Source: a bacterium
GTDB lineage: Bacteria; Patescibacteriota; Minisyncoccia; UBA6257; JAGOQP01
NCBI GenBank assembly: GCA_021801825.1
Contig: JAJYXK010000019.1
Span: 1 to 36,354, forward strand
Length of the DNA: 36,354 bases
Reading direction: 5' to 3'
In this document: positions 1 to 8,139 of the stretch, one piece after another
Layout: each line of letters begins with the position of its first letter
Numbering within the stretch: the first letter of the stretch is position 1
Translations under genes and position numbers: made by a program
Notes under the pieces: generated by a model
The model's database searches: none
Told to the model about the DNA's origin: nothing
What the model saw: only the letters and a program-made list of their open reading frames with translations

Positions 1-20
1 TTTTGGTACCATTCCCCTAT

Positions 21-91
21 TGCGGGATCGTCTAATGGTAGGACACATGACTCTGAATCATGTAATCTAGGTTCGAGCCCTGGTCCCGCAG
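21..91 (+). tRNA. tRNA-Gln (anticodon CTG)
   Basis: Acceptor TGCGGGA(21-27)/TCCCGCA(84-90), D-arm, anticodon loop CTCTGAA giving CTG, T-arm GGTTCGAGCCC. CCA is not encoded (gCAG follows). Confidence 0.93.
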
Positions 92-103
92 CAGTGTTCA
101 TGA

Positions 104-140
104 ATTAGTAGGACATATAACTCTAAATCATGTAATCTAG
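104..140 (+). pseudogene. Partial decayed copy of the upstream tRNA-Gln (D-loop through variable region only)
   Basis: Ungapped alignment at a constant +70 offset: 34-70 vs 104-140, 32/37 identical. Acceptor and T arms are absent. Confidence 0.75.
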
Positions 141-147
141 TTAACTT

Positions 148-194
148 CTACATAATATAAAAACCACCCAATAGGTGGTTTTTATATTATGTAG
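148..194. terminator. Bidirectional hairpin between tRNA-Gln(+) and the HEPN gene(-)
   Basis: Perfect 21-bp stem CTACATAATATAAAAACCACC / GGTGGTTTTTATATTATGTAG with a 5-nt loop, located between convergent genes. Confidence 0.8.
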
Positions 195-212
195 ATAAAA
201 ATCTTTATACGA

Positions 213-794
213 TTAGCCGACTTGTCTAATCCAATCACGAATATTCATCCCCACCCTCTCTATATCCTGCGGAGCCAATTCACCACTATGCATAATTACA
301 TTTCGAGATCTCTCTAACGACTCAATCACATGCTTTGCCCAATCCAAAGAATCAACGTGGGGTTCGAATTGGTCCCAATTTTGCCCCATTATAGATGCGA
401 GATCTCCAAACTCTGTGTAGCTTATCAGAGCATCTCCTCGAGGAGTGTGCCATCGAGCATTACTTTCGTCTTTTTTTCTCGATTCTGCTTTTATCCGAAT
501 TTTTTCTGAAACGCATTCTAACCACCAGTTTTCACCCTTGATTTCCATTAATTTCTTTGAAACAAAATCTCTTACGTAATTCTCAAAGGCACAAATGGCG
601 GTATATACCATTGCCATCCTCTTTGCTTTACTAACAAGTTCGCCTTCAAGCAATGATATTCCAAGTCTTTCGATCATCTCACGGCTCGCTTCTTCAGAAA
701 ACTTATCTCTACTGTGTCGGCCTGCTTTATCTAGGGATTGTTCCGTCAGCAATCCACGAAAGACAAAAGAATAAAAATCAGGAGATTGATCCAT
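213..794 (-). CDS. Swt1-like HEPN domain protein (putative RNase)
   Basis: 193 aa; pattern AICAFENYVRDFV...WW...YTEFGDLASIMGQNWDQFEPHV...ERSRNVIMHS, including a HEPN Rx4H motif (RNVIMH). Starts 3 nt after the stop of the upstream ORF. Confidence 0.72.
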   Translation of the reverse strand: MDQSPDFYSFVFRGLLTEQSLDKAGRHSRDKFSEEASREMIERLGISLLEGELVSKAKRMAMVYTAICAFENYVRDFVSKKLMEIKGENWWLECVSEKIRIKAESRKKDESNARWHTPRGDALISYTEFGDLASIMGQNWDQFEPHVDSLDWAKHVIESLERSRNVIMHSGELAPQDIERVGMNIRDWIRQVG

Positions 795-797
795 AGA

Positions 798-1415
798 TTA
801 GAATAAATGGTCTTTTAGGCTCTTAAAGATCGCGTCGTAAACGGCCTGGTCCCTAGATTCCGGAAGGTGGATCTGAATGTTATAGTGGAACTCACCTGTT
901 AATTGCGAAGTTGTAGACTTCGGTAGTTCCTTATTTTGTATAGTAGTCTCCTGCTTTGGTTTAGGTTCATCTATTTTCGGTTTTGGTCCTATTGTCCAAT
1001 CAGCATAATCACATAATGCCCTGAATGTATTTGCCATCAACTGAAGAACATTGTCGGTTTTCTTGCCCTGAGTGAGAGTTCTTAACTTGTTTTTTACATC
1101 CTGTGCATTCAGTTCATTAGCTTTGGTTTGCACCGCAAACAAATCCCCATACGCCTCCCTAATACCATCAGCTAAAACTTTCTTCGACTGCGTCTGATCC
1201 AAAAATTTATAATACCTGTCTTGAGGTACACCCGCCTCGTCAATAAAGCCCAAGCTCTTCATTAACCCTATGTATAAACGGTCATTGGAGCTCTTAAATT
1301 CTAAGGTTTCTAAGAATTTCTGCGTAAAACGTTCTGGAGCTTGAGCCGTAACCAAGGCATTAAAAAAAGCTTCGAGATTTTTACTAGTAATAAGATATGA
1401 GTTGGTAAGTGTCAT
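798..1415 (-). CDS. DUF5343-like domain protein
   Basis: 205 aa; PERFTQKFLETLEFKSSNDRLYIGLMKSLGFIDEAGVPQDRYYKFLD..SKKVLADGIREAYGDLF resembles DUF5343; C-terminal FHYNIQIHLPESRDQAVYDAIFKSLKDHLF. Confidence 0.72.
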   Translation of the reverse strand: MTLTNSYLITSKNLEAFFNALVTAQAPERFTQKFLETLEFKSSNDRLYIGLMKSLGFIDEAGVPQDRYYKFLDQTQSKKVLADGIREAYGDLFAVQTKANELNAQDVKNKLRTLTQGKKTDNVLQLMANTFRALCDYADWTIGPKPKIDEPKPKQETTIQNKELPKSTTSQLTGEFHYNIQIHLPESRDQAVYDAIFKSLKDHLF

Positions 1416-1589
1416 AGTAGTTTAGGTTTGACTAATTTTATCATATACATTTTGACGCTCAAATTAAAACAAGTCAAACAAGCAAACTGTCAAAATAATA
1501 TATGTAGCTTTTTATTAATTATTCTCATCTTACTCTTAAGATAACCTAGTAAACCACATTTTCCAAATATATAGAGCCAACTACTTAAG

Positions 1590-1630
1590 TATATGCAAAA
1601 ATAGTACCCCTGTGGTACTATTTTCATATA
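1590..1630. promoter_or_regulatory. Bulged hairpin in the divergent intergenic region upstream of the hydrolase gene
   Basis: AAAATAGTACC(1598-1608)/GGTACTATTTT(1614-1624), 11 bp, 5-nt loop; flanked after a 2-nt bulge by TATATG/CATATA. Confidence 0.55.
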
Positions 1631-1653
1631 TCTAAGAAGATTAACCAATAAAT

Positions 1654-2235
1654 ATGGAGCAAGTAATTCTTATCCATGGACTCCCAGACAAAGAAGAGAT
1701 TTTGGACAATATTTTTCCATCACCATCAAATGCGCACTGGTTCCCATGGATACAAAAACAACTAACCAAAAAAGACATTCTGTGCCAGTCCCTAGAAATG
1801 CCAAAATCATACAATCCAATATACTCTGAACATAAAAGAGTGCTAGATCAAATGGAAATATCAAATGAAACCATATTGGTTGGTCATAGTTGTGGTGGTG
1901 GATTTTTACTACGCTACTTGTCTGAGCATAAAGAATTAAAACCTAAGAAGGTTATTCTTGTCGCGCCATGGCTTGATCTGGAGGGATATTTAAAAAAACT
2001 AAATCCCCTATCTGATTATTTTGATTTTGAGATAGACAAAACGATAACCAATAGAACAGATTTGTATTGTATGTACTCAACTGATGACGCAAAAGATATA
2101 CTCAACTCAGTGGAAATGATTAGAAAAGAATTGCCCGACATTAAGATGAGTGTATTCACAAACAAAAAGCATTTCACCGAAAGACATTTAAAATCAAAAG
2201 AATTTCCTGAATTACTAGAATTGATTTTGAGTTAA
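1654..2235 (+). CDS. RBBP9/YdeN-family serine hydrolase (alpha/beta hydrolase)
   Basis: VILIHG N-terminus, nucleophile elbow VGHSCGGGFLLRYL, LVAPW. Confidence 0.8.
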   Translation: MEQVILIHGLPDKEEILDNIFPSPSNAHWFPWIQKQLTKKDILCQSLEMPKSYNPIYSEHKRVLDQMEISNETILVGHSCGGGFLLRYLSEHKELKPKKVILVAPWLDLEGYLKKLNPLSDYFDFEIDKTITNRTDLYCMYSTDDAKDILNSVEMIRKELPDIKMSVFTNKKHFTERHLKSKEFPELLELILS

Positions 2236-2280
2236 CTAAAGTTTTATGCCAGATTAAATAGGATTATTCCAAAATAGACC

Positions 2281-3018
2281 ATGTCAGATCTTAATTTCAA
2301 AAAATGGGAAGAATATATAAAAAAACCAACATGGTATTTTGATATACTCGCCGAAATTGAACAATATAAAAAATCAAATACAAAAACTCCAACGGAATGG
2401 AAACAATTAAAGAGAGAAGTTTACAACTTTTTTGAAGACTATTTAAAAAGAGATGCTATTTTTCTTGGAGATACTGGAAAAAATTGGGACACCGAACGAA
2501 AATCAATTGACACCATTATAATCCACCACACCTCAGAATCTAGAAATCTCACCCTAGAAAGATTATCCGCAGTCACATTATTTCGCCTATACGCAGCATA
2601 TTATGCAAATCCATATGATTCTCGTGATGCGGACGTTAAAGGTCAACCGATTTATTCGCATCATTTTAGAAATAAAAAACAAGTGTTCTGGCCTTATCAT
2701 TGGATAGTAAGAGAGGGAGGAAAAATAGAGCGCCTACTTAACGATGACGAGATTGGTTGGCAAGCGGGAAATTGGGATATAAATTGCAGAAGTATTGCGA
2801 TCGTTTTAGATAACGATTATGAAAATGATACCCCACCAGATGACGAAATATCTGCGATTGTAAAAATTATAAAAACAAACTACCCACACATACAAAAAGA
2901 ACGAGTATTCGGGCATCGTGAAATCAATCCAAAAACAACATGCCCCTCAAATCTATTTCTGTCCCAGAATAATACCCCTGGATGGAAAGATGCTATACTG
3001 AGGGAGATAACTATATGA
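2281..3018 (+). CDS. N-acetylmuramoyl-L-alanine amidase (amidase_2/PGRP-like)
   Basis: IDTIIIHHTSES, WPYHWIVREGGKIERLLNDDEIGWQAGNWDINCRSIAIVL, VFGHREINPKTTCPS. No obvious signal peptide. Confidence 0.8.
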   Translation: MSDLNFKKWEEYIKKPTWYFDILAEIEQYKKSNTKTPTEWKQLKREVYNFFEDYLKRDAIFLGDTGKNWDTERKSIDTIIIHHTSESRNLTLERLSAVTLFRLYAAYYANPYDSRDADVKGQPIYSHHFRNKKQVFWPYHWIVREGGKIERLLNDDEIGWQAGNWDINCRSIAIVLDNDYENDTPPDDEISAIVKIIKTNYPHIQKERVFGHREINPKTTCPSNLFLSQNNTPGWKDAILREITI

Positions 3019-3851
3019 ACATCAACTCAAAACGAAAGGACTCTACCGAGCTTCCAGAAATCAAAGAGCTTGAAGCAATAATGGAGAAAGAAGCAAAAAG
3101 AGACATTCCAATCAACAATAGAGATAAGCATTTTGCGTCCTTTGAGCTCCCTATACAATGGCTTCAATTACTAAGATTACCGACGGACCTTTTTGATCAA
3201 AAACACACATGGCAAGATGTGGTAGTATATGGAGCTGAACTCCAACGAGAGGTTGTTTCTAGAACACTTGAGCATGTGGAAGCCAGAGATGCAGAATTTG
3301 AAAAACTAGTATCTTGTATCACTCAATATCTAGGAGAGGAAGATATCCCCCGCCCCTCAGATTCTATTTTTGTATTTGGAAGTAAGAATTTAACTCGTAT
3401 AGAAACTGCGGTAGATTTATATAATAAAAAATTAGCACCAAAAATATTTATAAGCGGCGGAATGCCAGTCTACGAAAAAAGAGATCAATCGGAAGCACAA
3501 ATATTTCGCAATTGGGCAATTGAGCATGGCGTATCTATGGATGCCATAGCAACTCACGATGAAGCTATCACTGTGGTAGACAACGTGCGTGGCGGATTAA
3601 ATACTATGGATAAACTCCATCTCCCCTACAATTCATTAATTTTAGTTACTGCATGGTTTGCAATGAAACGATCTTGGGCAGTTATGATGAAACATATCCC
3701 AGAAAACACAAAACTATATCGGGTAAATACATCAGTAACAGCGAGTGGAAATTTTACCCAAGATGGGTGGTATAAAAATGAAGTAGGAATAAAAACCATT
3801 TTTAACGAGTTTGGAAAATTAAAAATATCTGAACTTTTAAATTCGTCATAA
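3015..3851 (+). CDS. YdcF/DUF218 family protein
   Basis: DSIFVFGSKNLTRIETAVDLYNKKLAPKIFISGG...VVDNVRGGLN...LILVTAWFAMKRS. Start taken as ATG 3015, overlapping the preceding TGA (ATGA), rather than 2982. Confidence 0.72.
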   Translation: MNINSKRKDSTELPEIKELEAIMEKEAKRDIPINNRDKHFASFELPIQWLQLLRLPTDLFDQKHTWQDVVVYGAELQREVVSRTLEHVEARDAEFEKLVSCITQYLGEEDIPRPSDSIFVFGSKNLTRIETAVDLYNKKLAPKIFISGGMPVYEKRDQSEAQIFRNWAIEHGVSMDAIATHDEAITVVDNVRGGLNTMDKLHLPYNSLILVTAWFAMKRSWAVMMKHIPENTKLYRVNTSVTASGNFTQDGWYKNEVGIKTIFNEFGKLKISELLNSS

Positions 3852-3855
3852 ATTT

Positions 3856-4155
3856 ATGAGCTACATACAAAAATATACTGAATATCTGAAAGATAACCCT
3901 AAAGAGTATTGGTTTAAGAGAAAATTATATGGTTGGGGCTGGACTCCCGCAAAGTGGCAAGGATGGGTTGTTGTCTTAATAGCCGTCCTCCTTATTGCGT
4001 GGAATGGGATTTATTTTGCTGAAATAAAAAGTCCCACCAATGAAAACATTAATTGGTTTCTCATAAGAACCGCTATTATTGTGGGATTATTATTTCTCAT
4101 CTGCTTTAAAAAAGGAGAAAAACCTCGTTGGCAATGGGGACCAGATAAAAAGTAA
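3856..4155 (+). CDS. Small two-TM hypothetical membrane protein
   Basis: 99 aa with YWFKRKLYGWGWTPAKWQGW followed by two hydrophobic segments. Confidence 0.65.
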   Translation: MSYIQKYTEYLKDNPKEYWFKRKLYGWGWTPAKWQGWVVVLIAVLLIAWNGIYFAEIKSPTNENINWFLIRTAIIVGLLFLICFKKGEKPRWQWGPDKK

Positions 4156-4157
4156 CT

Positions 4158-5396
4158 ATGAAAAGTATTTTTAGAAAATTCATCCCCTTTTGGATGTTTC
4201 TTGTGTTATATAAGATAGGAGGAGCACTGCATTACTCTCTTATTTCACCTCTTGGAGCAAAGATTCTCCCTTTGTGGATAGTAGGTATCTTAATGGGAGG
4301 TGGATCAATTATACAACTTTTATGTGATGTCCCCGCAGGACATCTGTTAGATAGATTTGGGTATCTAAAACTTCTAAAAATCACCACGTTCATTTTCCTT
4401 TTTGCGGGGATAGCTCTTATTTTTAATTTTTCTCTCGTTACGTTTATTATCAGCCTTACCGCGGCCACCTTTGGGTGGGTATTTTTTGGTCCTGGGGTGA
4501 ATGCATACATTCTCTCTCAAGCCCCCAAAGATCACGCGGGTAAGTTTATTTCATTAAGAGACATTTTCGGATCCATTGGCGTCTTTCTTTCAAGTGCTCT
4601 GTTGGGATTTATTCTCGCGCTAAGCCCAACCTCAATGGGATGGATTATTCTCATTATGATGCTGATAGCGCTAGGTACGCTCTTCTTTAGTCCCCAAGAT
4701 ACTATTTCTGCTCATGCTGAACAAAAACTTTCCACACAACATCACCATATACGACGAAATTACATTCATCAATTGCTTCCCGCGTTGAAAAAATTAAATC
4801 CTGCAAGTTCTATGTTATTACTCACAGGATTAACTTCATCTATATTCTATGGGGTCATCTGGTTTGTAGTACCGCTGGTTATCATAGAGAGCGCAAATTC
4901 TGGTATTTTAAGCATTGGGTTAGGAATTTTTGATCTTGCGGTCGTAGTTTTTGGATTTCTTCTTGGTAAGGTGGCGGATAAAAGCAATAAAAGGGCACTT
5001 GTATTCTTCGGCCTTCTCCTGTTTTCTCTGTCAGGAATGTTCCTTGGTTTTAATTTTAACCTACTCTTTCTTCTGTTTGGTTTTCTTGCCACCACAGGAG
5101 ATGAGATGGCAAGCCTCTCTCTATGGTCATGGCTTCATGATTTAGACAAAGAACACGCTCATGACGGACTTGTGTCTGGAATTATCAATTTATTCCAAGA
5201 TTTAGGATGGGCCATAGGTCCTATGGTTGCGGGGTTTCTCTTTACACTCATTGGTCCATCATGGACAATCATGTCTGCTGCCTTGTTGTTGTTTGTGACG
5301 TGGATAATTTATCAATTCTTAATACGACACCACAGACCATTGGGATCAATTTTTGACGTACCGCAAAAACCACACAGAGCACGACATAGAATCTAA
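4158..5396 (+). CDS. MFS transporter
   Basis: 412 aa with about 12 hydrophobic segments; DVPAGHLLDRFGYLKLL motif A-like; LGKVADKSNKR. Confidence 0.8.
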   Translation: MKSIFRKFIPFWMFLVLYKIGGALHYSLISPLGAKILPLWIVGILMGGGSIIQLLCDVPAGHLLDRFGYLKLLKITTFIFLFAGIALIFNFSLVTFIISLTAATFGWVFFGPGVNAYILSQAPKDHAGKFISLRDIFGSIGVFLSSALLGFILALSPTSMGWIILIMMLIALGTLFFSPQDTISAHAEQKLSTQHHHIRRNYIHQLLPALKKLNPASSMLLLTGLTSSIFYGVIWFVVPLVIIESANSGILSIGLGIFDLAVVVFGFLLGKVADKSNKRALVFFGLLLFSLSGMFLGFNFNLLFLLFGFLATTGDEMASLSLWSWLHDLDKEHAHDGLVSGIINLFQDLGWAIGPMVAGFLFTLIGPSWTIMSAALLLFVTWIIYQFLIRHHRPLGSIFDVPQKPHRARHRI

Positions 5397-5401
5397 ATAT
5401 A

Positions 5402-5456
5402 TTGACATTAATGTTAGAAAAATATAACATTATAAATGTTATAAATAATTAACATT
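5402..5456 (+). promoter_or_regulatory. Sigma70-like promoter overlapped by a 21-bp dyad operator
   Basis: TTGACA(5402-5407)-N17-TAACAT(5425-5430); perfect dyad TATAACATT-ATA-AATGTTATA (5423-5443) over the -10; palindrome ACATTAATGT (5405-5414) over the -35; further AACATT at 5451-5456. Confidence 0.6.
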
Positions 5457-5461
5457 TAAAT

Positions 5462-6004
5462 ATGTCTGCAAAACAATATAAAACATTAAAGATCATAGTT
5501 GCGATGCTGATTGCTATGATTTTTAGCCACTCGCTCATTGCAAATAATTTCTTCGTTCCCATAATAACACTGGCTCTCGCTATGGTAATTCTTTTATATG
5601 CAAAGAAACGCGTGCATGGAGTCATTGCTGATGAAAGAGATTACGAAGTAGGAGGAAAGTCAGCTTTATGGACTATGCAAATATTCTCTATCATTGCGGT
5701 TGTTATAACATTTATCTTATACGCACTTAGAGAGACGAATCCATTCTTTGGACCAATAGCAATGACATTGTCATATGCAGTGATAACCCTCCTACTATTA
5801 TATTCGCTCATATTTAATTATTTGGGCCGTTTTAAATTTGGTAATAAAAAATCTTTTTATTCCATGCTAATTGTTTTTGCTATCCTTGCTTTATTTTTAG
5901 GAGGCATGCGATTACTCTCTGGTGAAGATACGTGGGTATGTGATCATGGTACATGGGTAGAACATGGACATCCTGCGTCCCCCGCCCCCCCAAACCATTT
6001 GTGA
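5462..6004 (+). CDS. DUF2178-like membrane protein
   Basis: About 5 TM segments, VIADERDYEVGGKSALWTMQIF motif, immediately upstream of an HTH gene; C-terminal W-C-G-WVEHGHP motif ending near a poly-C tract. Confidence 0.6.
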   Translation: MSAKQYKTLKIIVAMLIAMIFSHSLIANNFFVPIITLALAMVILLYAKKRVHGVIADERDYEVGGKSALWTMQIFSIIAVVITFILYALRETNPFFGPIAMTLSYAVITLLLLYSLIFNYLGRFKFGNKKSFYSMLIVFAILALFLGGMRLLSGEDTWVCDHGTWVEHGHPASPAPPNHL

Positions 6005-6014
6005 ATAAAATTTC

Positions 6015-6203
6015 ATGACTAATAGAATAAAAGAAATCAGAAATAAAATAGGACTCACTCAAGAAGAACTCGCTGAAAAAGTTGGCGTACGACGAGAAAC
6101 AATCGTGTTTCTGGAACAAGGAAAATATAATCCATCATTACAACTAGCTCATGCCGTGGCTAAGGTGTTAAAGACTACCATTGATGCACTATTTAAATTC
6201 TAA
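6015..6203 (+). CDS. XRE-family helix-turn-helix transcriptional regulator (short, YozG-like)
   Basis: [52 protein letters not shown]. Confidence 0.88.
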   Translation: MTNRIKEIRNKIGLTQEELAEKVGVRRETIVFLEQGKYNPSLQLAHAVAKVLKTTIDALFKF

Positions 6204-6206
6204 CAA

Positions 6207-7337
6207 GTGAAGGTATATACTATCTTAATGGACGAAAGAAAAGAAAATTTAGAAGATTTGGGATACAATTCCTCCTTTGAATCAGCAGCGAAAGAAATAA
6301 GTCTTCGCAATGTTGTTCCTGCTCGGGTAATCGCTCAACACAAGGAAGCATACAAAGTTAAAAATCTTCATGGAGAGTTTCTCGCAAAAATAACTGGGAA
6401 ACAAATATTTGAAGCGGAAAATAGAGAAGATTATCCAGCCGTAGGAGACTGGGTTCTTATTACCGAACTAGATAACGAACACGCGGTTATTGAGAAAATA
6501 TTACCAAGACAAACTATTATTAAAAGAAGGTGTGGTGATAGAGATAAACACGGAGAAAAAAATGGTGTCCAAGTTATTGCTACGAATATAGACGTGGGAT
6601 TTGTTATTGAATCAGTAACCCGTGATTATAATTTAAATCGTTTTGAAAGGTACTTCTCTATTTTACAAGACAGCGGTATACAAGGAGCTATTATTTTAAA
6701 TAAAGTAGATCTTTTATCTCAAAAAGAGAAAGAAGAAAAGATAGAGGAACTAAAGAATAGATTCCCCCACACCGATATTATTATGACGAGCGTGATTAAT
6801 AATAATGGACTTGATACGTTAAGGCAGTATATAGAAAAAGGGAAAACGTATTGCTTTCTTGGCTCATCAGGGGTCGGTAAATCATCTCTCATTAATGCAT
6901 TAATGGATAAGGAGATAATTAAGACCAACACCGTTAGTTTACAGACTGACAGAGGAAAACATACCACCACCGGAAGACAAATGTATTTTTTGAACAATGG
7001 TGGAATTGTAATAGATAACCCTGGTATTCGCGAAGTTGGTATGGTTTCTGTGAAAAAAGGGGTGAATAATTTTTTTGAGGAAATCACTGCGTTAGAACAA
7101 AGCTGTAAATATGTTAATTGCACACACACCCATGAACCCGGATGTGCCGTATTAGACGCAATAAAATTAGGAAAAATCAACAAAGAAAGATATGCTAATT
7201 ATATAAATCTTAGAAAAGAGGCGGAATATTATGATCTAACAGATAGCCAGAAAAGACAAAAAGATAAGGATTTTGGAAAATTTCTAAACAAAGCAAAAAA
7301 AGATTTTAAAAAATTTGGATACAATAATTATCAATAA
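6207..7337 (+). CDS. rsgA: Ribosome small-subunit-dependent GTPase A
   Basis: Circularly permuted GTPase: NKVDLL (G4) precedes GSSGVGKSSLINAL (G1); TDRGKHTTTGRQMY; Zn motif CKYVNCTHTHEPGCAV. GTG 6207 or ATG 6228 start. Confidence 0.92.
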   Translation: MKVYTILMDERKENLEDLGYNSSFESAAKEISLRNVVPARVIAQHKEAYKVKNLHGEFLAKITGKQIFEAENREDYPAVGDWVLITELDNEHAVIEKILPRQTIIKRRCGDRDKHGEKNGVQVIATNIDVGFVIESVTRDYNLNRFERYFSILQDSGIQGAIILNKVDLLSQKEKEEKIEELKNRFPHTDIIMTSVINNNGLDTLRQYIEKGKTYCFLGSSGVGKSSLINALMDKEIIKTNTVSLQTDRGKHTTTGRQMYFLNNGGIVIDNPGIREVGMVSVKKGVNNFFEEITALEQSCKYVNCTHTHEPGCAVLDAIKLGKINKERYANYINLRKEAEYYDLTDSQKRQKDKDFGKFLNKAKKDFKKFGYNNYQ

Positions 7338-7338
7338 T

Positions 7339-8139
7339 ATGGCGCCTATGAAAAAAACATCAAATACACTAACAATACTTGGCACAGGAACTTTTTTTGT
7401 AAATAAAAATAGAACTGCGTCGTCTTATCTATTAGAGATAAAAAATAAAAAAATACTTATAGACTGCGGGCCCGGAACACTTATGCGTCTTTCAGAGCTG
7501 GGTATAAAACCAGAAAACATAGATTATATCTTCATAACTCATTTCCATGCCGATCATACATCCGATCTATTTCCATTGATAATGAATATTAGATTAAGGG
7601 ATTTCTTCTTTAAAAACGGATTGAAAAAATTTCCTCACATTGTGGGACCCACGGGTATTAAAAAATTTATTATTTCACTATCACTAAACTTTCAACTACC
7701 ACTATTTAATAGCTGGAATAAGTTAAAAATAACAGATGTAAAATCATCTCAGAAGTTTGATGGTTTTACCGTGGAAGCATTTAAAGTAAAACATATTGCT
7801 TTCAATCTTGCCGCAAATGCATACGCGTTTAGATTTATTATAAATGGAGATAAGGTTATTTCTTTTTCTGGAGACACCACAACATGCGTTGGTATAGAAA
7901 AAGCTTGTAGAGACGCGGATTTATTTGTCTGCGATACTTCGTATCCAAAAAACAACGGAAATTCAGCGCATATAGATACGACACAAATAGGAAAAATAGC
8001 GTCAAAGAGTAATGTGAAGGAAATTCTTTTAACCCATTTCTATCCGCAATATGAAGGAACAGATTTTGCAAAAGAAGTAAAAGAAAATTATTCTGGAAAA
8101 GTGACTAAAGGAAAAGACAAAATGAAAATGAAGATATGA
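7339..8139 (+). CDS. MBL-fold metallo-hydrolase, ribonuclease Z-like
   Basis: FITHFHADHTSDLFPL, IDCGPGTLMRLSELGI, ISFSGDTTTC, LLTHFYPQ. Start taken as ATG 7339. Confidence 0.82.
   Translation: MAPMKKTSNTLTILGTGTFFVNKNRTASSYLLEIKNKKILIDCGPGTLMRLSELGIKPENIDYIFITHFHADHTSDLFPLIMNIRLRDFFFKNGLKKFPHIVGPTGIKKFIISLSLNFQLPLFNSWNKLKITDVKSSQKFDGFTVEAFKVKHIAFNLAANAYAFRFIINGDKVISFSGDTTTCVGIEKACRDADLFVCDTSYPKNNGNSAHIDTTQIGKIASKSNVKEILLTHFYPQYEGTDFAKEVKENYSGKVTKGKDKMKMKI

Noticed and set aside
104-140. Possible amber-suppressor tRNA (Gln-type with CTA anticodon)
   Set aside because: The anticodon-equivalent is CTA, but acceptor stem and T-arm are absent and the anticodon stem is weakened, so a functional tRNA is not supported.
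4232-5145. Antisense and alternative-frame ORFs over the MFS gene (4232-4510, 4847-5095, 4951-5145)
   Set aside because: Low-complexity basic or hydrophobic shadows of a conserved gene; same reasoning applies to other antisense ORFs in the track.
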